From Paracoccaceae bacterium (GTDB lineage: Bacteria > Pseudomonadota > Alphaproteobacteria > Rhodobacterales > Rhodobacteraceae): a DNA stretch of 64,000 nt. The position numbers and the translations under genes are program-made. The notes under the pieces were generated by a model that saw only the letters and a program-made list of their open reading frames with translations, made no database searches and was not told the origin of the DNA. Shown here in pieces: positions 1 to 10,210 of this stretch; position 1 is the stretch's first letter, and each line of letters begins with the position of its first letter. Where the stretch lies: contig JANSYP010000004.1 of the NCBI GenBank assembly GCA_024742405.1, positions 1 to 64,000 of the forward strand, given 5' to 3'.

Positions 1-141
1 GCCGTCGATCTGGTCATACGCCTTGAAATCGCCGAAATACTTCGTGATCGCCGCCGTCAGCGTCGTCTTGCCATGGTCAACATGGCCGATCGTGCCAACA
101 TTCACATGCGGCTTGTTACGCTCAAACTTTTCCTTTGCCAT
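1..141 (-). CDS. tuf: Elongation factor Tu, N-terminal fragment (cut by window start)
   Basis: The first 47 codons read [20 protein letters not shown] and continue through the P-loop GHVDHGKT, the signature start of EF-Tu, the GTPase that brings aminoacyl-tRNA to the ribosome. The ATG lies at 139-141. The rest of the gene is outside the window. The upstream gene on the same strand is a lipoprotein ending 104 nt away. That spacer holds a small GC hairpin (GGGGC-N5-GCCCC near 163-177) and presumably the tuf leader. Identity is certain from the motif; which tuf copy it is cannot be told. Confidence 0.97.
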   Translation of the reverse strand, partial: MAKEKFERNKPHVNVGTIGHVDHGKTTLTAAITKYFGDFKAYDQIDG

Positions 142-245
142 CTTGCGGCGCCTCTCCATGCGGGGCGGAATGCCCCCCTACGATACGGCGCGCTCGTTAG
201 CCGCGGCGGGCGCGAAAGGCAAGCGGTCTTCGCAGCTTGGCGCGG

Positions 246-815
246 TCAGCTTTCGGCTGCAGCGGCGGCGTCGTCCGACGGCTTGGGCGCGAACCATTGC
301 GGATTCTCGCGCAACCAGCGCTCGATTTCGATGGCCGCGTTGTCGACAAGCTCTGCCAACTGCTCTTCGGCCGACTGCGTGAAGCCGGATCCGACCACTG
401 TGTCGCCGCCCGCATCCTCTGTCACGACAAGCCGCTTGGGCGACCGATTGAGTCTCACCGGGCGGTCGTCATAGACGTTGACCGACATCGCCAGCAGAGA
501 ACGCGGCGCGGCCAGGACCGGAATGCCGGGCGCTGCCAGAGAGTAGCCCTGAAGGTTGATCCCAACCGAATAGAGCTGATCGCCATCGAACCGGCGCAAG
601 CGTTGATCGACCGCGTCCGTCAGCGCCACCTCCAGCGCTTCATCGCCAATCTGGCGCGAAAAAGGCATCTGCTCGGGGCTATCGACGATCACCACCAGAC
701 GGTCGAGGCGGAACTCTCCCAGATCGCTCTGGGACACGTCAGGCGGAAGCTCCGAGGTGCAGCCGACCATCACGGCAACGGTCATCAACAGAGCGGCGGG
801 GCGAAACAAGTGCAT
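246..815 (-). CDS. Hypothetical lipoprotein, about 189 aa (possibly DUF6778)
   Basis: The product opens with a hydrophobic signal segment ending in the lipobox VMVGC (Cys about residue 19), so it should be a lipid-anchored envelope protein. The mature part has mixed alpha/beta composition, with a tyrosine/valine-rich central part (around LQGYSLAAPG) and an acidic, alanine-rich tail. No catalytic motif is visible. It resembles lipoproteins of unknown function common in Rhodobacterales, possibly the DUF6778 family; that link is from memory. It lies upstream of tuf on the same strand but is probably separately transcribed. Function unknown. Confidence 0.75.
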   Translation of the reverse strand: MHLFRPAALLMTVAVMVGCTSELPPDVSQSDLGEFRLDRLVVIVDSPEQMPFSRQIGDEALEVALTDAVDQRLRRFDGDQLYSVGINLQGYSLAAPGIPVLAAPRSLLAMSVNVYDDRPVRLNRSPKRLVVTEDAGGDTVVGSGFTQSAEEQLAELVDNAAIEIERWLRENPQWFAPKPSDDAAAAAES

Positions 816-970
816 CCGGACTGTCCTATTGCAGCGGGCCCTAGAGCCCCGAAATCAGATGCCCGGTCTAGCGCACCCCCGCCGCTACCGCAATCGCGCG
901 GGCCGGTCGACAGAGGTCACCCTTCCGCTAGGTTCTGCCGCAAGCCCGACGTCACCGACGGAGTTCCGTG

Positions 971-2359
971 ATGCAGATCACCCCGATTACCCGCCGCAAG
1001 TCACAGGCCGATGTCCCCGTCTTTGCGCCCCTCGCATCGCGACCGCTGGGGATATGGGACAGCTTTGCCACGGCCCGGCGCAATGTGCTGGAATTGATCC
1101 CGGCCGCGTCGCTTCACCTGCCGATCCTGTCGGGCAAGTCCGTCGGACGCTGGCACATGGTCACCGATCCAACCGCTAATCGCCGGATCCTCAAAGAGGC
1201 GCCAGACGACTATCCCAAGTCCAGCGTCACCAAGGACATCCTGCGCCCCGCCATCGGCGAGAGCCTGTTCGTGGCCGAAGGGGAGCACTGGCGCTGGCAG
1301 CGCAAGCTGGCCGCTCCTGTCTTTACCCACCGCAATGTGGCGGCTCTCGGACCCGTCATGACGGCAGCCGCGGAACGCGCCGCCGATCGGATCGCCGCCA
1401 GCCGGGGGCGCGCCGCCGATATGCTGGCCGAGATGGTGCAGGCCACCTACGAGGTCATCTCGGACGTCACGTTCTCCGGCAAGGACGGGTTCGACCGCGA
1501 CGCGCTGAACCGCGCGATCGAGGCCTATCTCGACGATGCCGCCAAGGTGTCGATCCTCGACATCCTCGCAGTCCCGACCTGGGTACCGAGGCTGTCGCGC
1601 GAACGCGCGAAGCGCCTGCTGGCCGGACCCAAGACCAGCGCCGACGGGCTCATCGAAGCGCGCAAGCGCGACGGAGCCCGCCCCGTTCCCGATTTGCTCG
1701 ACCTGCTCCTTGCCGGCGGCGATGGCAGCGACCGGCAGATGACCACGCAGGAGCTACGGGACAACTTGCTGACCTTCATCCTGGCGGGTCACGAGACCAC
1801 GGCGCTGACACTTGCCTGGGCGCTCTATCTCTGCGCCTTCGACCCAGCCGTGCAGGAAGCGGCGCGGGACGAAGCTGCGGGCGTCCTTGGCCAAGGACCC
1901 GCGGCCCGGCCCGCCACGGCAGAAGATGTCGCGAAGCTGCCCTATACCCGGCAGATCATCGATGAGGCTTTGCGGCTCTACCCGCCGGGAGGGTTCATGT
2001 CGCGCACCGCCAAGGCGCCGGACGTTCTGGCGGGGCACGAGGTCCAACCGGGCGATACAGTCTCGCTGCCGGTCTATGCGCTCCACCGCAACCACCGGCT
2101 GTGGGAGGATCCCGCGCGCTTCCGGCCCGAGCGCTTTGCCGACCGTGCGGCCATCGACCGCTATGCCTATCTGCCCTTCGGCGACGGGCCACGGATCTGC
2201 ATCGGCGCCAGTTTCGCTATCCAGGAGGCGGTGATCATCCTCGCCACGCTGCTCGCGCGGTTTCGCTTCACCGCTGTGCCCGGCCGCGTGCCGAAACCGG
2301 TGATGATCGTAACACTGCGCCCCGAGGGCGGCGTCTGGCTGGAGGTTCAGGACGCCTGA
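971..2359 (+). CDS. Cytochrome P450
   Basis: A 462-residue class I-type bacterial P450, a haem monooxygenase that needs separate ferredoxin and reductase partners; none is encoded nearby. The I-helix oxygen-activation motif AGHETTA, the K-helix EALRLYP (ExxR) and the haem loop [10 protein letters not shown] are all present; the haem-ligand Cys is about residue 410. There is no membrane anchor, so it should be soluble. The ATG at 971 is preferred to the adjacent GTG at 968. The 3' end overlaps the convergent trhO by 13 nt. The substrate cannot be inferred; fatty acid, terpene or carotenoid oxidation are all possible. Confidence 0.95.
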   Translation: MQITPITRRKSQADVPVFAPLASRPLGIWDSFATARRNVLELIPAASLHLPILSGKSVGRWHMVTDPTANRRILKEAPDDYPKSSVTKDILRPAIGESLFVAEGEHWRWQRKLAAPVFTHRNVAALGPVMTAAAERAADRIAASRGRAADMLAEMVQATYEVISDVTFSGKDGFDRDALNRAIEAYLDDAAKVSILDILAVPTWVPRLSRERAKRLLAGPKTSADGLIEARKRDGARPVPDLLDLLLAGGDGSDRQMTTQELRDNLLTFILAGHETTALTLAWALYLCAFDPAVQEAARDEAAGVLGQGPAARPATAEDVAKLPYTRQIIDEALRLYPPGGFMSRTAKAPDVLAGHEVQPGDTVSLPVYALHRNHRLWEDPARFRPERFADRAAIDRYAYLPFGDGPRICIGASFAIQEAVIILATLLARFRFTAVPGRVPKPVMIVTLRPEGGVWLEVQDA

Positions 2360-3255
2360 CAGCGCCCGACCGTGGCGCGCGCCGCGGCCAGATCGAGCTG
2401 GCGCTGACGTTCACGGAACCTGGCTTTGTCGTCCGCGCTCGTCTCGACCGCGCAATGGTGACAGGCCACGCCGCGCTCATACTCAGGTCGCTCCAGATCC
2501 CTCGGCTCCAGTGGTCTGCGGCAGCCGTAGCATAGCTGATGAGGCCCCTCTCGCAGCCCGTGCCCCACCGACACGCGGCGGTCGAAGACAAAGCATTCGC
2601 CCTGCCATAGGCTGCCCTCTTCGGGAACCTCCTCAAGATACTTCAGAATGCCGCCCTTCAGGTGATAGACATCCTCAACCCCCTCGCCGATGAGGAAATT
2701 GGTCGACTTTTCGCAGCGGATGCCGCCGGTGCAGAACATCGCGACACGCTTGCCTGAGAAACGCTGACGGTTCGCACGCCACCATGCCGGAAACTCGCCG
2801 AAACTCCGGGTTTCGGGGTCGACGGCGCCCGCGAAACTGCCGATCGCAACCTCATAATCGTTACGCGTGTCGATCACGACGACATCGGGCGCGGAGATCA
2901 GCGCATTCCAGTCGGCGGGCTCCACGTAGCGGCCCACCGCGGCTTTCGGGTCGACCTCGGGCTGGCCCATCGTCACGATCTCGCGCTTCAGCCGTACCTT
3001 GAGCTTGCCGAACGGCGCCGCACTGGCTGTGCTTTCCTTCCACTCGAACCCTGCACAGCCCGGCAAGGCGCGGATGGCAGCGAGCGCCGTGTCGATGCCT
3101 GCCCGGCTGCCCGCAATGGTCCCGTTGATCCCCTCCGGGGCCAGCAACAGCGTGCCCGTGACGCCTGCGGCGCAGCAGGTTGCCGCAAGCGGCCCACGCA
3201 CGGCGGCGGGGTCCTCGAACCGGGTGAAATGATAGAGCGCGGCGACGGTGTACAT
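2347..3255 (-). CDS. trhO: tRNA uridine(34) hydroxylase TrhO (rhodanese-domain, YceA family)
   Basis: A 302-residue member of the UPF0176/YceA family, which makes 5-hydroxyuridine at tRNA wobble position 34 using O2. It has an N-terminal acylphosphatase-like part (starts [10 protein letters not shown], with [10 protein letters not shown]), then a rhodanese domain with [11 protein letters not shown] and the active-site loop [12 protein letters not shown]-terminal tail carries two CxxC pairs (CYGC and CHHC) that look metal-binding. The upstream open frame reaches 3480, but homology begins at the ATG at 3253-3255. It is divergent from pncA and overlaps the P450 end by 13 nt. Confidence 0.93.
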   Translation of the reverse strand: MYTVAALYHFTRFEDPAAVRGPLAATCCAAGVTGTLLLAPEGINGTIAGSRAGIDTALAAIRALPGCAGFEWKESTASAAPFGKLKVRLKREIVTMGQPEVDPKAAVGRYVEPADWNALISAPDVVVIDTRNDYEVAIGSFAGAVDPETRSFGEFPAWWRANRQRFSGKRVAMFCTGGIRCEKSTNFLIGEGVEDVYHLKGGILKYLEEVPEEGSLWQGECFVFDRRVSVGHGLREGPHQLCYGCRRPLEPRDLERPEYERGVACHHCAVETSADDKARFRERQRQLDLAAARATVGRCQAS

Positions 3256-3596
3256 GGGCGCGGCTCTAGCCCAGTCTCCGCCAGAAAAGCAAGATTGCGC
3301 CGGACAACTGACTCCCAGGCTGCGCAAGTCAGGCAGGTCGGAGCAGCACCGCACACTCTCACACGACGCCACATCACTGGATTGCGCACCCGTATCCGGC
3401 AACCGCGACCGCACCGTCACTCGATCAAACGTACTGCAGACGGGCCGCAAGGCCCGGCTGCGCGGCCCAACGCCGGGCAAGCGGGCGGCAGCTCCGCGCC
3501 GATCCGGGGGCGGGAGCCTCCCTCTTCCCGCGCAGGCAGTTGACCGAAACAGCCCGTCTGCGTAGCGATGGCGCGACCAAACAGGAGCACCCTGCC
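3256..3596. other. Divergent intergenic region, trhO/pncA
   Basis: No gene is apparent in these 341 nt. The right half is very GC-rich, with several short self-complementary runs of GGGC/GCCC type around 3450-3500. A possible promoter for pncA is TTGACC at 3540-3545 followed after 17 nt by the weak -10 TAGCGA at 3563-3568. The pncA Shine-Dalgarno AGGAG is at 3583-3587. The TTG at 3540 could extend pncA in frame but has no support as a start. Confidence 0.4.
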
Positions 3597-4202
3597 ATGC
3601 GCCCAGAGACCCACGCCCTGATCGTCATCGACGTGCAAAACGATTTCTGCGGCGGCGGCGCGCTGGCTGTGCCCGATGGCTCCGCCGTGGTGGCGCCGAT
3701 CAATGCGCTGATGGACGAATTTCCGACCATTGTGCTGAGTCAGGACTGGCATCCCGAAGATCACCGCTCCTTCGCCAGCCAGCATGAAGGCAAACAGCCC
3801 CTGGAATTGATGGAGATGCATTATGGCCCCCAGGTGCTCTGGCCCGACCATTGCGTCCAAGGCAGTCGCGGCGCGCATTTCCATCCGGAACTGCGCACCG
3901 ATGCCGCCCAGATGATCGTCCGTAAAGGGTTTCGCCCGACCATCGACAGCTACTCGGCGTTCTTCGAGAACGACCGGACCACCCCGACGGGCCTTGAGGG
4001 GTATTTGCGGGCGCGTGGCGTAGACCGGATCACGCTGGTGGGCCTCGCGCTGGATTTCTGCGTGCACTACTCCGCCATCGACGCCGCGAAACTGGGGTTT
4101 GCCGTAGACGTGATCACCGATGCCTGCCGCGGGATCGACCTTGACGGCTCGCTCGATGCGGCACATGCAAACATGCGAGACGCGGGGGTTCAGGTCCTTT
4201 GA
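3597..4202 (+). CDS. pncA: Nicotinamidase
   Basis: A 201-residue cysteine hydrolase that converts nicotinamide to nicotinate for NAD salvage. The triad is visible: Asp in VIDVQNDF, Lys in IVRKGFRP and Cys about residue 155 in LDFCVHYSA. The metal-site pattern [10 protein letters not shown] is followed by WPDHCVQGS. The ATG at 3597 sits 9 nt after AGGAG; the in-frame TTG 57 nt upstream is not needed. The next gene, pncB, uses its product, so the pair forms a complete nicotinamide to nicotinate mononucleotide route, though the 118-nt gap may hold a second promoter. Confidence 0.96.
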   Translation: MRPETHALIVIDVQNDFCGGGALAVPDGSAVVAPINALMDEFPTIVLSQDWHPEDHRSFASQHEGKQPLELMEMHYGPQVLWPDHCVQGSRGAHFHPELRTDAAQMIVRKGFRPTIDSYSAFFENDRTTPTGLEGYLRARGVDRITLVGLALDFCVHYSAIDAAKLGFAVDVITDACRGIDLDGSLDAAHANMRDAGVQVL

Positions 4203-4320
4203 CCGCGTCCGCAGGCTCTCGACGGCTCCACGGGCGTCCCAGGTCGCCGGCCCAATCCCCGCGACCGGCTTGCACCCACGCTGCCGGGTTGGTCTAACCA
4301 AAGGTGGGAGGACCGTTGCC

Positions 4321-5613
4321 ATGGTCGACATCGCGACGCGCGTCTACAATCACGAATGGAAGATCGACCCGATCGTCCGGTCGCTGATCGACACCGATTT
4401 CTACAAGCTCCTGATGTGTCAGTCGGTGTTCCGCAACAAGCCCGACACCCGCGTCACCTTCAGCCTGATAAACCGCACCAAATCGATCCGTCTGGCAGAA
4501 TTGATCGACGAGGGCGAGTTGCGCGAACAGCTCGACCACATTCGCTCGCTCTCGCTCAGCCGCGGCGAAAGCACCTGGCTGCGGGGCAATACGTTTTACG
4601 GAAAGCGCCAGATGTTCCGCTCCGACTTCATGGAGTGGTTCGAGAACCTGCGCCTGCCGGCCTACCACCTGGAAAAGCGCGACGGCCAGTATGAGCTGAC
4701 CTTCGAAGGCGCATGGCCCGAGGTGATGCTGTGGGAGATCCCGGCGCTTGCGGTTCTGATGGAACTGCGTGGCCGCGCGGTCCTGCGCGACATGGGCCGG
4801 TTCGAGCTGCAGGTGCTCTATGCTCGCGCCATGACCAAGATCTGGGAAAAGGTAGAACGTCTGCGCGGCGTCACGCCCCTGCGTCTGGCCGACTTCGGCA
4901 CGCGGCGGCGTCACAGTTTCCTGTGGCAGGACTGGTGCGTACAGGCGCTGATGGAGGGGCTCGGCGACAGTTTCTTGGGCACGTCAAACTGCCTGATCGC
5001 CCTGCGCCGGGAGGTCGAGGCCATTGGCACCAACGCCCACGAGCTGCCCATGGTCTATTCTGCCCTAGCCGAGAACGACGAAGAGCTCGCCAACGCGCCC
5101 TACCGCGTTCTGGCCGACTGGCAAGACGAACATGACGGCAATCTGCGCATCATTCTGCCCGACACATACGGCACCGAGGAATTCCTGCGCCGCGCCCCGG
5201 ACTGGCTCGCGGGCTGGACCGGCATCCGCATCGACAGCGGCGACCCCGCCGCCGGCGCAGAGACCGCCATCCGCTGGTGGCGCGCGCGGGGCGAAGATCC
5301 CAGCCAGAAGCTGGTGATCTTTTCCGACGGGCTCGATGTCGACAACATGATCGCGCTGCACGCGCGCTTTGCCGGACGGGTCCGGGTGAGCTTCGGCTGG
5401 GGTACGCTTCTGACAAACGACTTTCGCGGGCTGGTGCCCGGCGACGCTCTGGCGCCCTTCAGCCTGGTCTGCAAGGCAGTCAGCGCCAATGGGAGACCCA
5501 CCGTCAAGCTGTCGGACAATCCCAACAAGGCGCTGGGACCGACCGACCAGGTCGAACGCTACAAGCGCGTCTTTTGTCTTGGCGCGCAACAGCCGCTGGA
5601 CGTGCTCGTCTAG
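4321..5613 (+). CDS. pncB: Nicotinate phosphoribosyltransferase
   Basis: A 430-residue NAPRTase that joins nicotinate and PRPP to nicotinate mononucleotide. Family landmarks are [11 protein letters not shown] near the start, the substrate-loop [12 protein letters not shown], the GTSN segment, the GIRIDSGDP strand and the C-terminal KLSDNPNK. Length is normal for the bacterial PncB type. The ATG at 4321 follows a GGGAGG Shine-Dalgarno; the open frame continues upstream into pncA without homology. It works directly after PncA in the Preiss-Handler salvage branch. Confidence 0.96.
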   Translation: MVDIATRVYNHEWKIDPIVRSLIDTDFYKLLMCQSVFRNKPDTRVTFSLINRTKSIRLAELIDEGELREQLDHIRSLSLSRGESTWLRGNTFYGKRQMFRSDFMEWFENLRLPAYHLEKRDGQYELTFEGAWPEVMLWEIPALAVLMELRGRAVLRDMGRFELQVLYARAMTKIWEKVERLRGVTPLRLADFGTRRRHSFLWQDWCVQALMEGLGDSFLGTSNCLIALRREVEAIGTNAHELPMVYSALAENDEELANAPYRVLADWQDEHDGNLRIILPDTYGTEEFLRRAPDWLAGWTGIRIDSGDPAAGAETAIRWWRARGEDPSQKLVIFSDGLDVDNMIALHARFAGRVRVSFGWGTLLTNDFRGLVPGDALAPFSLVCKAVSANGRPTVKLSDNPNKALGPTDQVERYKRVFCLGAQQPLDVLV

Positions 5614-5927
5614 GCACGGCACGTCCCCCACCGCACGATCAATTGGCCGCGTCGCAGGAAACGCGGGAAGCGACAGGGGCGCTCCTTTGAGGCCTGCGCT
5701 CTTGCAAGCAGCCAGAAACAACTGAGCGCTCCGGAGGGCAACGGCAGAAAGGATCACCAGCGCACGCAGCGCTCCTGTTTTTCCGGTCGGCCGGTCAGGC
5801 GTGTCAAAGCGACGTCACCGAAGCGCGAGGCCCGTCGAGTTCCGGGCCAATGACCGGACACATCCCGAGTCACTCGGCACGACCTGCGTGCGCCAATTGG
5901 CAGGCCGTCGCCCGGAGTGGCGCGCGA
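5614..5927. other. Intergenic region after pncB, possible weak terminator
   Basis: 314 nt between the convergent pncB and yggT with no recognisable gene; open frames here are shadows. A short hairpin AGCGC-N5-GCGCT just after 5760, followed by CCTGTTTTT, is a candidate weak terminator for pncB. The GGTCGGCCGGTC palindrome near 5790 is the only other notable feature. Confidence 0.3.
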
Positions 5928-6215
5928 TCAGGCGAACAGGGCGAAGTTGTTGCGGATGATGATCTCGATCCCGAAGATCGCCAGCAGAGCCACGAGCGGC
6001 GCAAGGTCGAGTCCGCCGGTCTGAGGCAGGATTCGCCGGATCGGATCGTAGATCGGTTCAAGAAGCCGGTTCAGACCGTACCAGATCTGCCCGACAAGCT
6101 GTTGATTGGCATTGAGCACGTTGAAGCTGATGAGCCAGCTCATGATGACATGAACGAAGATCAGGAACTTCGCCACGCCGACGACGAGCAAGACGATTTC
6201 GAGAAGCGATTGCAT
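5928..6215 (-). CDS. YggT family membrane protein
   Basis: A 95-residue integral membrane protein. Two hydrophobic segments (about residues 5-30 and 68-90) flank a conserved amphipathic loop, LLEPIYDPIRRILPQTGGLD, with the typical YggT signature of LEP, DPIRR and GGLD. The family is widespread and has been linked to osmotic tolerance and, in plastids, to thylakoid and cytochrome b6 assembly; its molecular role in bacteria is unclear. The start is the ATG at 6213-6215; the longer open frame upstream has no family similarity. It is divergent from the thioesterase. Confidence 0.9.
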   Translation of the reverse strand: MQSLLEIVLLVVGVAKFLIFVHVIMSWLISFNVLNANQQLVGQIWYGLNRLLEPIYDPIRRILPQTGGLDLAPLVALLAIFGIEIIIRNNFALFA

Positions 6216-6344
6216 GGCGGAGCCTTCGGTCTGACGGGTTTTGAAGCACCTATGCGCGCACGGCGGTGAGAGCAAGCTTTGCCGCAACGTCTCTATTGAC
6301 CTGTGCGCGCGCCGGATCGAGCTAAAGGACAAAGGAAACTGCCC

Positions 6345-6908
6345 ATGTACCCCTTTCTCCGGTTCGTCAAAACGCTCTTCCAAAGCCGCCGCAGTCCGAC
6401 GCTGCCGCTCGCCGGCACTCATGTCTCGCAGCATATCTGCTGGCCCTGGGATCTCGATCCGTTTCTGGAGCTTAACAACGGCCGGACCCTGACGCTCTAC
6501 GATCTCGGGCGGTTCGGGCTCGGCGAACGCATGGGTCTGCTGAGCTTGCTCAAGCGCGAAGCCTGGGGGCTGACCATCGCCGGATCCTCGGTACGCTATC
6601 GCCGCCGGTTGCGCGCCTTCGACCGGTTCGAAATGCGCACGCGCACGGTCGGCTGGGATGACAGGTTTCTCTATATGGAACAGGCGATGTGGCGCCGGGA
6701 GACGTGCACGTCCCACCTGCTGGTGCGTGTTGCCATCACGGACCGCAACGGACTGGTGCCCATGGACCGCGTAGCGGCAACCCACGGCATCCCGCCCGAA
6801 AGCCCGCCTTTGCCTGCATGGATCTCCGCCTGGATCGACGCCGAAGCGCAGCGGCCCTGGCCGCCTATGCAGGATGACGACCCCTTCGGGATTGGCCGCG
6901 CCGCCTGA
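6345..6908 (+). CDS. Acyl-CoA thioesterase-like hotdog protein
   Basis: A 187-residue protein with hotdog-fold thioesterase features: the helix region DLDPFLELNNGRTLTLYDLG resembles the D-x-N-x-H-x-N-N-x-x-Y-x-x-x-x-D pattern of 4HBT_2 enzymes, then strand-rich segments (VRYRRRLRAFDRFEMRTR, WDDRFLYMEQ). It probably hydrolyses an acyl-CoA; the substrate is unknown. Related Roseobacter proteins are annotated thioesterase or THEM6-like, from memory. The ATG at 6345 follows AAAGGA; the upstream frame from 6303 is not supported. It ends 42 nt before the MFS gene and may be co-transcribed with it. Confidence 0.75.
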   Translation: MYPFLRFVKTLFQSRRSPTLPLAGTHVSQHICWPWDLDPFLELNNGRTLTLYDLGRFGLGERMGLLSLLKREAWGLTIAGSSVRYRRRLRAFDRFEMRTRTVGWDDRFLYMEQAMWRRETCTSHLLVRVAITDRNGLVPMDRVAATHGIPPESPPLPAWISAWIDAEAQRPWPPMQDDDPFGIGRAA

Positions 6909-6950
6909 GCGTGGCTGGACGCGCTGCGTCGCTGCACCCATAGTCGCGCG

Positions 6951-8303
6951 ATGGACGCGAATGCACAGCGCTCGGCACGCCGCCGGATCCTAGGCTGGTG
7001 GTGCTTTGACATCGCCAGCCAGCCACACAGCACTCTTGTGATCACATTCATCTTCGGGCCCTATTTCGCCACAGTGGTGGGCGATGCAGTGCGCGCGCAA
7101 ACGCTTTGGGCCGCAGCGTTGACGGCTTCGGGGCTCTTCATCGCAATGGCCGCGCCGGTGATGGGCGCCATGGCCGACAGATCGGGAAATCTGCGCGGCT
7201 GGGTCTGGGGGCTGTCCGCCTTGCTGGTGATCTCGATGGCGAGCCTGTGGTTCGCGACCCCGGCCATGGTCCATTTCACGCCCGTCCTGATCGCGGTGGC
7301 CCTGAGCATCATCGCGGTGGAAATGGCCACCATCGTCACCAACGCGATGCTGCCCGGGCTCGCGCCAAGGTCCGAGATCGGGCGGCTCTCCGGCACCGGC
7401 TTCGCCCTAGGATACGCAGGTGGCCTCACGTCGCTGATCGTGATGCTGCTCTTTTTTGCTGAGAACGGGGGCGGCGTCACCCTGCTGGGCCTGCCCCCGG
7501 CCTTCGGGCTGGACCCGGAGACCCGCGAAGGCACCCGCTTCGCCGGGCCATTCTCGGCGCTCTGGTACATGCTCTTCATGGTGCCGTTCTTCATCTGGGT
7601 CCGCCCTGCACCGACGGCTGGGTCAGGACAGGGCGTCGGATCGGCGCTGAGAGAGCTTGCGCGCACACTGCGCCGCCTACCGGCGCGCCAATCGCTCCTG
7701 GCCTATCTCGGCTCCTCGATGTTCTACCGGGATGCGCTCAACGGGCTCTACAGTTTCGGCGGGCTCTATGCGATCGGGGTGCTGGGCTGGTCGATCACGC
7801 AGCTCGGCGTCTTCGGCATTGCCGGCGTGCTCTCCGCAGCGGTAGCCTCCTGGCTGGGCGGTCGGGCCGATCACGCCTATGGCCCCAAGCCGGTGATCGC
7901 CGCCTGCATCGTGATCCTGACTGTGGTTTCGGTTACGGTGGTCGCCACCACGCGGGACGCCATCTTCGGGATCGCTGTCGCGCCCGACTCGATTGCACCG
8001 GACGTTTCGATGTATATCTGCGGATCTCTGATCGGAGGGGCGGGTGGTGCACTGCAGGCGGCGTCGCGTACGATGATGGTCCGGCACGCCGATCCGGCGC
8101 GGCCCACCGAGGCGTTCGGGCTCTATGCGCTCTCGGGCAAGGCGACCGCATTTCTCGCCCCGCTGCTCATCGGGCTGGCCACGGCTGTGAGCGGCGATCA
8201 ACGGATTGGAATTTCGCCTCTGATTGTTCTGTTCCTCGTCGGTCTGTTGCTGTTAGTCTGGGTTCGCAAAGACGGAGACATCGCCGACGGAGCCACCGCC
8301 TGA
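6951..8303 (+). CDS. MFS transporter, UMF1/Atg22-like family
   Basis: A 450-residue inner-membrane transporter with about twelve hydrophobic segments. The start (RRRILGWWCFDIASQPHSTL) and the loop GAMADRSGNLRGWVW match the UMF1 family of the major facilitator superfamily, whose eukaryotic relatives export amino acids from the vacuole. The substrate in bacteria is not established. The stop codon overlaps the start of mepA (TGATG), so the two genes are translationally coupled and probably form an operon with the downstream esterase-like gene. Confidence 0.88.
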   Translation: MDANAQRSARRRILGWWCFDIASQPHSTLVITFIFGPYFATVVGDAVRAQTLWAAALTASGLFIAMAAPVMGAMADRSGNLRGWVWGLSALLVISMASLWFATPAMVHFTPVLIAVALSIIAVEMATIVTNAMLPGLAPRSEIGRLSGTGFALGYAGGLTSLIVMLLFFAENGGGVTLLGLPPAFGLDPETREGTRFAGPFSALWYMLFMVPFFIWVRPAPTAGSGQGVGSALRELARTLRRLPARQSLLAYLGSSMFYRDALNGLYSFGGLYAIGVLGWSITQLGVFGIAGVLSAAVASWLGGRADHAYGPKPVIAACIVILTVVSVTVVATTRDAIFGIAVAPDSIAPDVSMYICGSLIGGAGGALQAASRTMMVRHADPARPTEAFGLYALSGKATAFLAPLLIGLATAVSGDQRIGISPLIVLFLVGLLLLVWVRKDGDIADGATA

Positions 8304-9220
8304 TGCCAAACCTTTCTCTGACCGCCATCGTGATCACCGCGGCCCTCGCGCTCGGGCTGGCCGCAGCCCCCGAGCCGCTTTCGGCCGAGCCGCGCGCCAA
8401 CCAGCTTTTTGGCGCCAAGGCCAAGGGCTCGCGCCAGGCCTCCCAGGCGTTCGGCGCCTACAACAAAGGCTGCGCTGCCGGCCTGATGGAACTGCCCGAG
8501 ACCGGGCCGACCTGGCAGGCCATGCGCCTGTCGCGCAACCGCAACTGGGGCCACCCCGAGGCGCTGTCCTACATCGCCCGCCTGTCGCGCTTTGCCGCGC
8601 AGCAACCCGGCTGGGCCGGGCTCTATGTCGGCGATATCAGCCAACCGCGCGGCGGCCCGATGACCAGCGGGCACCAGAGCCACCAGATCGGGCTCGATAT
8701 CGACATCTGGATGCTTCCGCCGAAACGCCTGAACCTCAGCCGCGGCCAGCGCGAAAGCCTCAGCTCGATTTCCGTGCGCGCCAGCAACCAGCGCGGGGTC
8801 AACGGCAACTGGACACCCCAGCATGCCGCGATCCTGCAGCGGGCGGCCAGCGATCCGGCCGTCGACCGGATCTTTGTCACACCGCCGGTGAAGATCGAGA
8901 TGTGCAAGACTGCGACCCGCTCGGACCGCGACTGGCTGCAGAAGATCCGGCCGATCTATGGCCACCACTACCATTTCCACGTGCGTCTGAAATGCCCCAA
9001 GGACTCGCCCGGTTGCGTGACGCAGTCGCCGAGCGTGCGGGAACTGTCCAATGGCGGCAATGGTTGCGATGACACGCTGATGTGGTGGGTGACGGACTAT
9101 CTGAACCCGCCCAAGACGACGAAGCCGACCGGGCCCGCGCCGCCGCCGCGCCGCAGCGCACGGGATTTCACAATGGCCGACCTGCCGCGTCAATGCCAGA
9201 CCGTGCTCGCCTCCAACTGA
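8303..9220 (+). CDS. mepA: Penicillin-insensitive murein endopeptidase MepA
   Basis: A 305-residue periplasmic LAS-type zinc endopeptidase that cuts D-Ala-meso-DAP cross-links in peptidoglycan. There is a cleavable signal peptide (about residues 1-29). Zinc ligands sit in [15 protein letters not shown] and in the [13 protein letters not shown] block. Six cysteines, including CPKDSPGC, suggest disulfides, as in E. coli MepA. It starts at 8303, overlapping the MFS stop by one nt, and its last 28 nt overlap the start of the next gene. Confidence 0.95.
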   Translation: MPNLSLTAIVITAALALGLAAAPEPLSAEPRANQLFGAKAKGSRQASQAFGAYNKGCAAGLMELPETGPTWQAMRLSRNRNWGHPEALSYIARLSRFAAQQPGWAGLYVGDISQPRGGPMTSGHQSHQIGLDIDIWMLPPKRLNLSRGQRESLSSISVRASNQRGVNGNWTPQHAAILQRAASDPAVDRIFVTPPVKIEMCKTATRSDRDWLQKIRPIYGHHYHFHVRLKCPKDSPGCVTQSPSVRELSNGGNGCDDTLMWWVTDYLNPPKTTKPTGPAPPPRRSARDFTMADLPRQCQTVLASN

Positions 9221-10146
9221 TCCCGGTGCTCGCGGTCCTCGGCCTGCTGGCCGGGGACGTTCTGGCCACCGGCGCCGCGCCGGCCATCTATGTGAACAGC
9301 ACGACCTGGCAGAGCCGGGGCGACCGGATCCACGGCGGCGTCTCCGGGCTGGTTCTGTCGGACGATGGCACCCGCTTTGTCGTGGTCTCAGACCGCGGGG
9401 CGATGACCACAGGTGAGCTGATCCGGGAAAACGGCACCATCATCTCCGTCCGGGCGGACTCCTTCCGGCCACTGGTCGATCCCGCCGGACGTCCGCTGGT
9501 CGGCGACGACCAGGACGCCGAAGGCATGACCCGCCTGGATGACGGCACGATCCTGGTGTCGTTCGAGGCCCGCGGACGGATCGGGCACCTGGACCCCGAG
9601 ACCGCGACCGTCACGGAATTGCCGGTTCCCGACGTGTTCCGCGAACTTCAGAACAACTCGGGCCTGGAGGCGCTGGCCACCGACCGGCAGAACCGTGTGC
9701 TGGCAATCCCCGAACGCTCGGGCAAGCTCGACCGGCCGTTCCCGGTATATCGCAGGGATGGCGACAGCTGGTCCGTGCCTTACGCCGTGCGCCGCGACGG
9801 GGGGCCGTTTCTCGTGGCCGGAGCAGACACGGGACCCGACGGACGGCTTTATGTGCTGGAACGCAACTTCGCGAAATGGCGTGGGTTCGCGACACGGGTG
9901 CGCAGCTTTGCCTATGACAATGGTGTTTTGACCGACGAACGGCTGGTCCTGCAGACACCCTTGGGGCGCCACGACAATCTCGAAGGGCTGGCGGTCTGGC
10001 GCGACGAAACCGGCGCGATCCGCCTGACCATGGTGTCGGACGACAACTTCTTTGCCTTACAGCGCACCGAGTTCGTGGAATACCGCCTGCCAGACGACCG
10101 GGTCGAGCAAGCCCCGCCACTTGATCCCGCCGGCGAAGGGGGCTAA
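9193..10146 (+). CDS. Secreted esterase-like-activity (phytase-like) protein
   Basis: A 317-residue protein with an N-terminal signal segment ([17 protein letters not shown]) and the esterase-like-of-phytase beta-propeller pattern: [55 protein letters not shown] and DNLEGLAVW. The family fold is known; the physiological substrate is not. The ATG at 9193 lies inside mepA (28-nt overlap) and gives the signal peptide; the open frame from 9082 would put a charged tail in front of it. Probably part of the MFS-mepA-esterase operon. Confidence 0.82.
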   Translation: MPDRARLQLIPVLAVLGLLAGDVLATGAAPAIYVNSTTWQSRGDRIHGGVSGLVLSDDGTRFVVVSDRGAMTTGELIRENGTIISVRADSFRPLVDPAGRPLVGDDQDAEGMTRLDDGTILVSFEARGRIGHLDPETATVTELPVPDVFRELQNNSGLEALATDRQNRVLAIPERSGKLDRPFPVYRRDGDSWSVPYAVRRDGGPFLVAGADTGPDGRLYVLERNFAKWRGFATRVRSFAYDNGVLTDERLVLQTPLGRHDNLEGLAVWRDETGAIRLTMVSDDNFFALQRTEFVEYRLPDDRVEQAPPLDPAGEGG

Positions 10147-10210
10147 GCGCTGCCGTCTGCCGCGTGGTGCGGCCAAGTCTCCGCAACCTTGTAAAAACGG
10201 AAAACCGATT
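10147..10210 (+). promoter_or_regulatory. yhhQ leader with a possible pseudoknot
   Basis: The 64-nt gap before yhhQ contains TGCGG-N8-CCGCA, a 5-bp stem whose loop holds CCAAG. The tail right after the stem reads ACCTTG, which could pair with the loop, followed by an A-rich stretch and the start codon. Queuosine transporter genes are often under preQ1 control, but this sequence does not match the preQ1-I consensus well enough to name it. Treat as a candidate only. Confidence 0.2.

Noticed and set aside
246-971. Plus-strand open frame of 244 codons over the lipoprotein gene
   Set aside because: It is the antisense shadow of a lipoprotein with a clear lipobox; its text is Arg/His/Gln-rich as expected for high-GC antisense frames.
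10147-10210. Calling the yhhQ leader a preQ1 riboswitch
   Set aside because: The stem, loop and tail do not match the known preQ1 core; kept only as a candidate structure.
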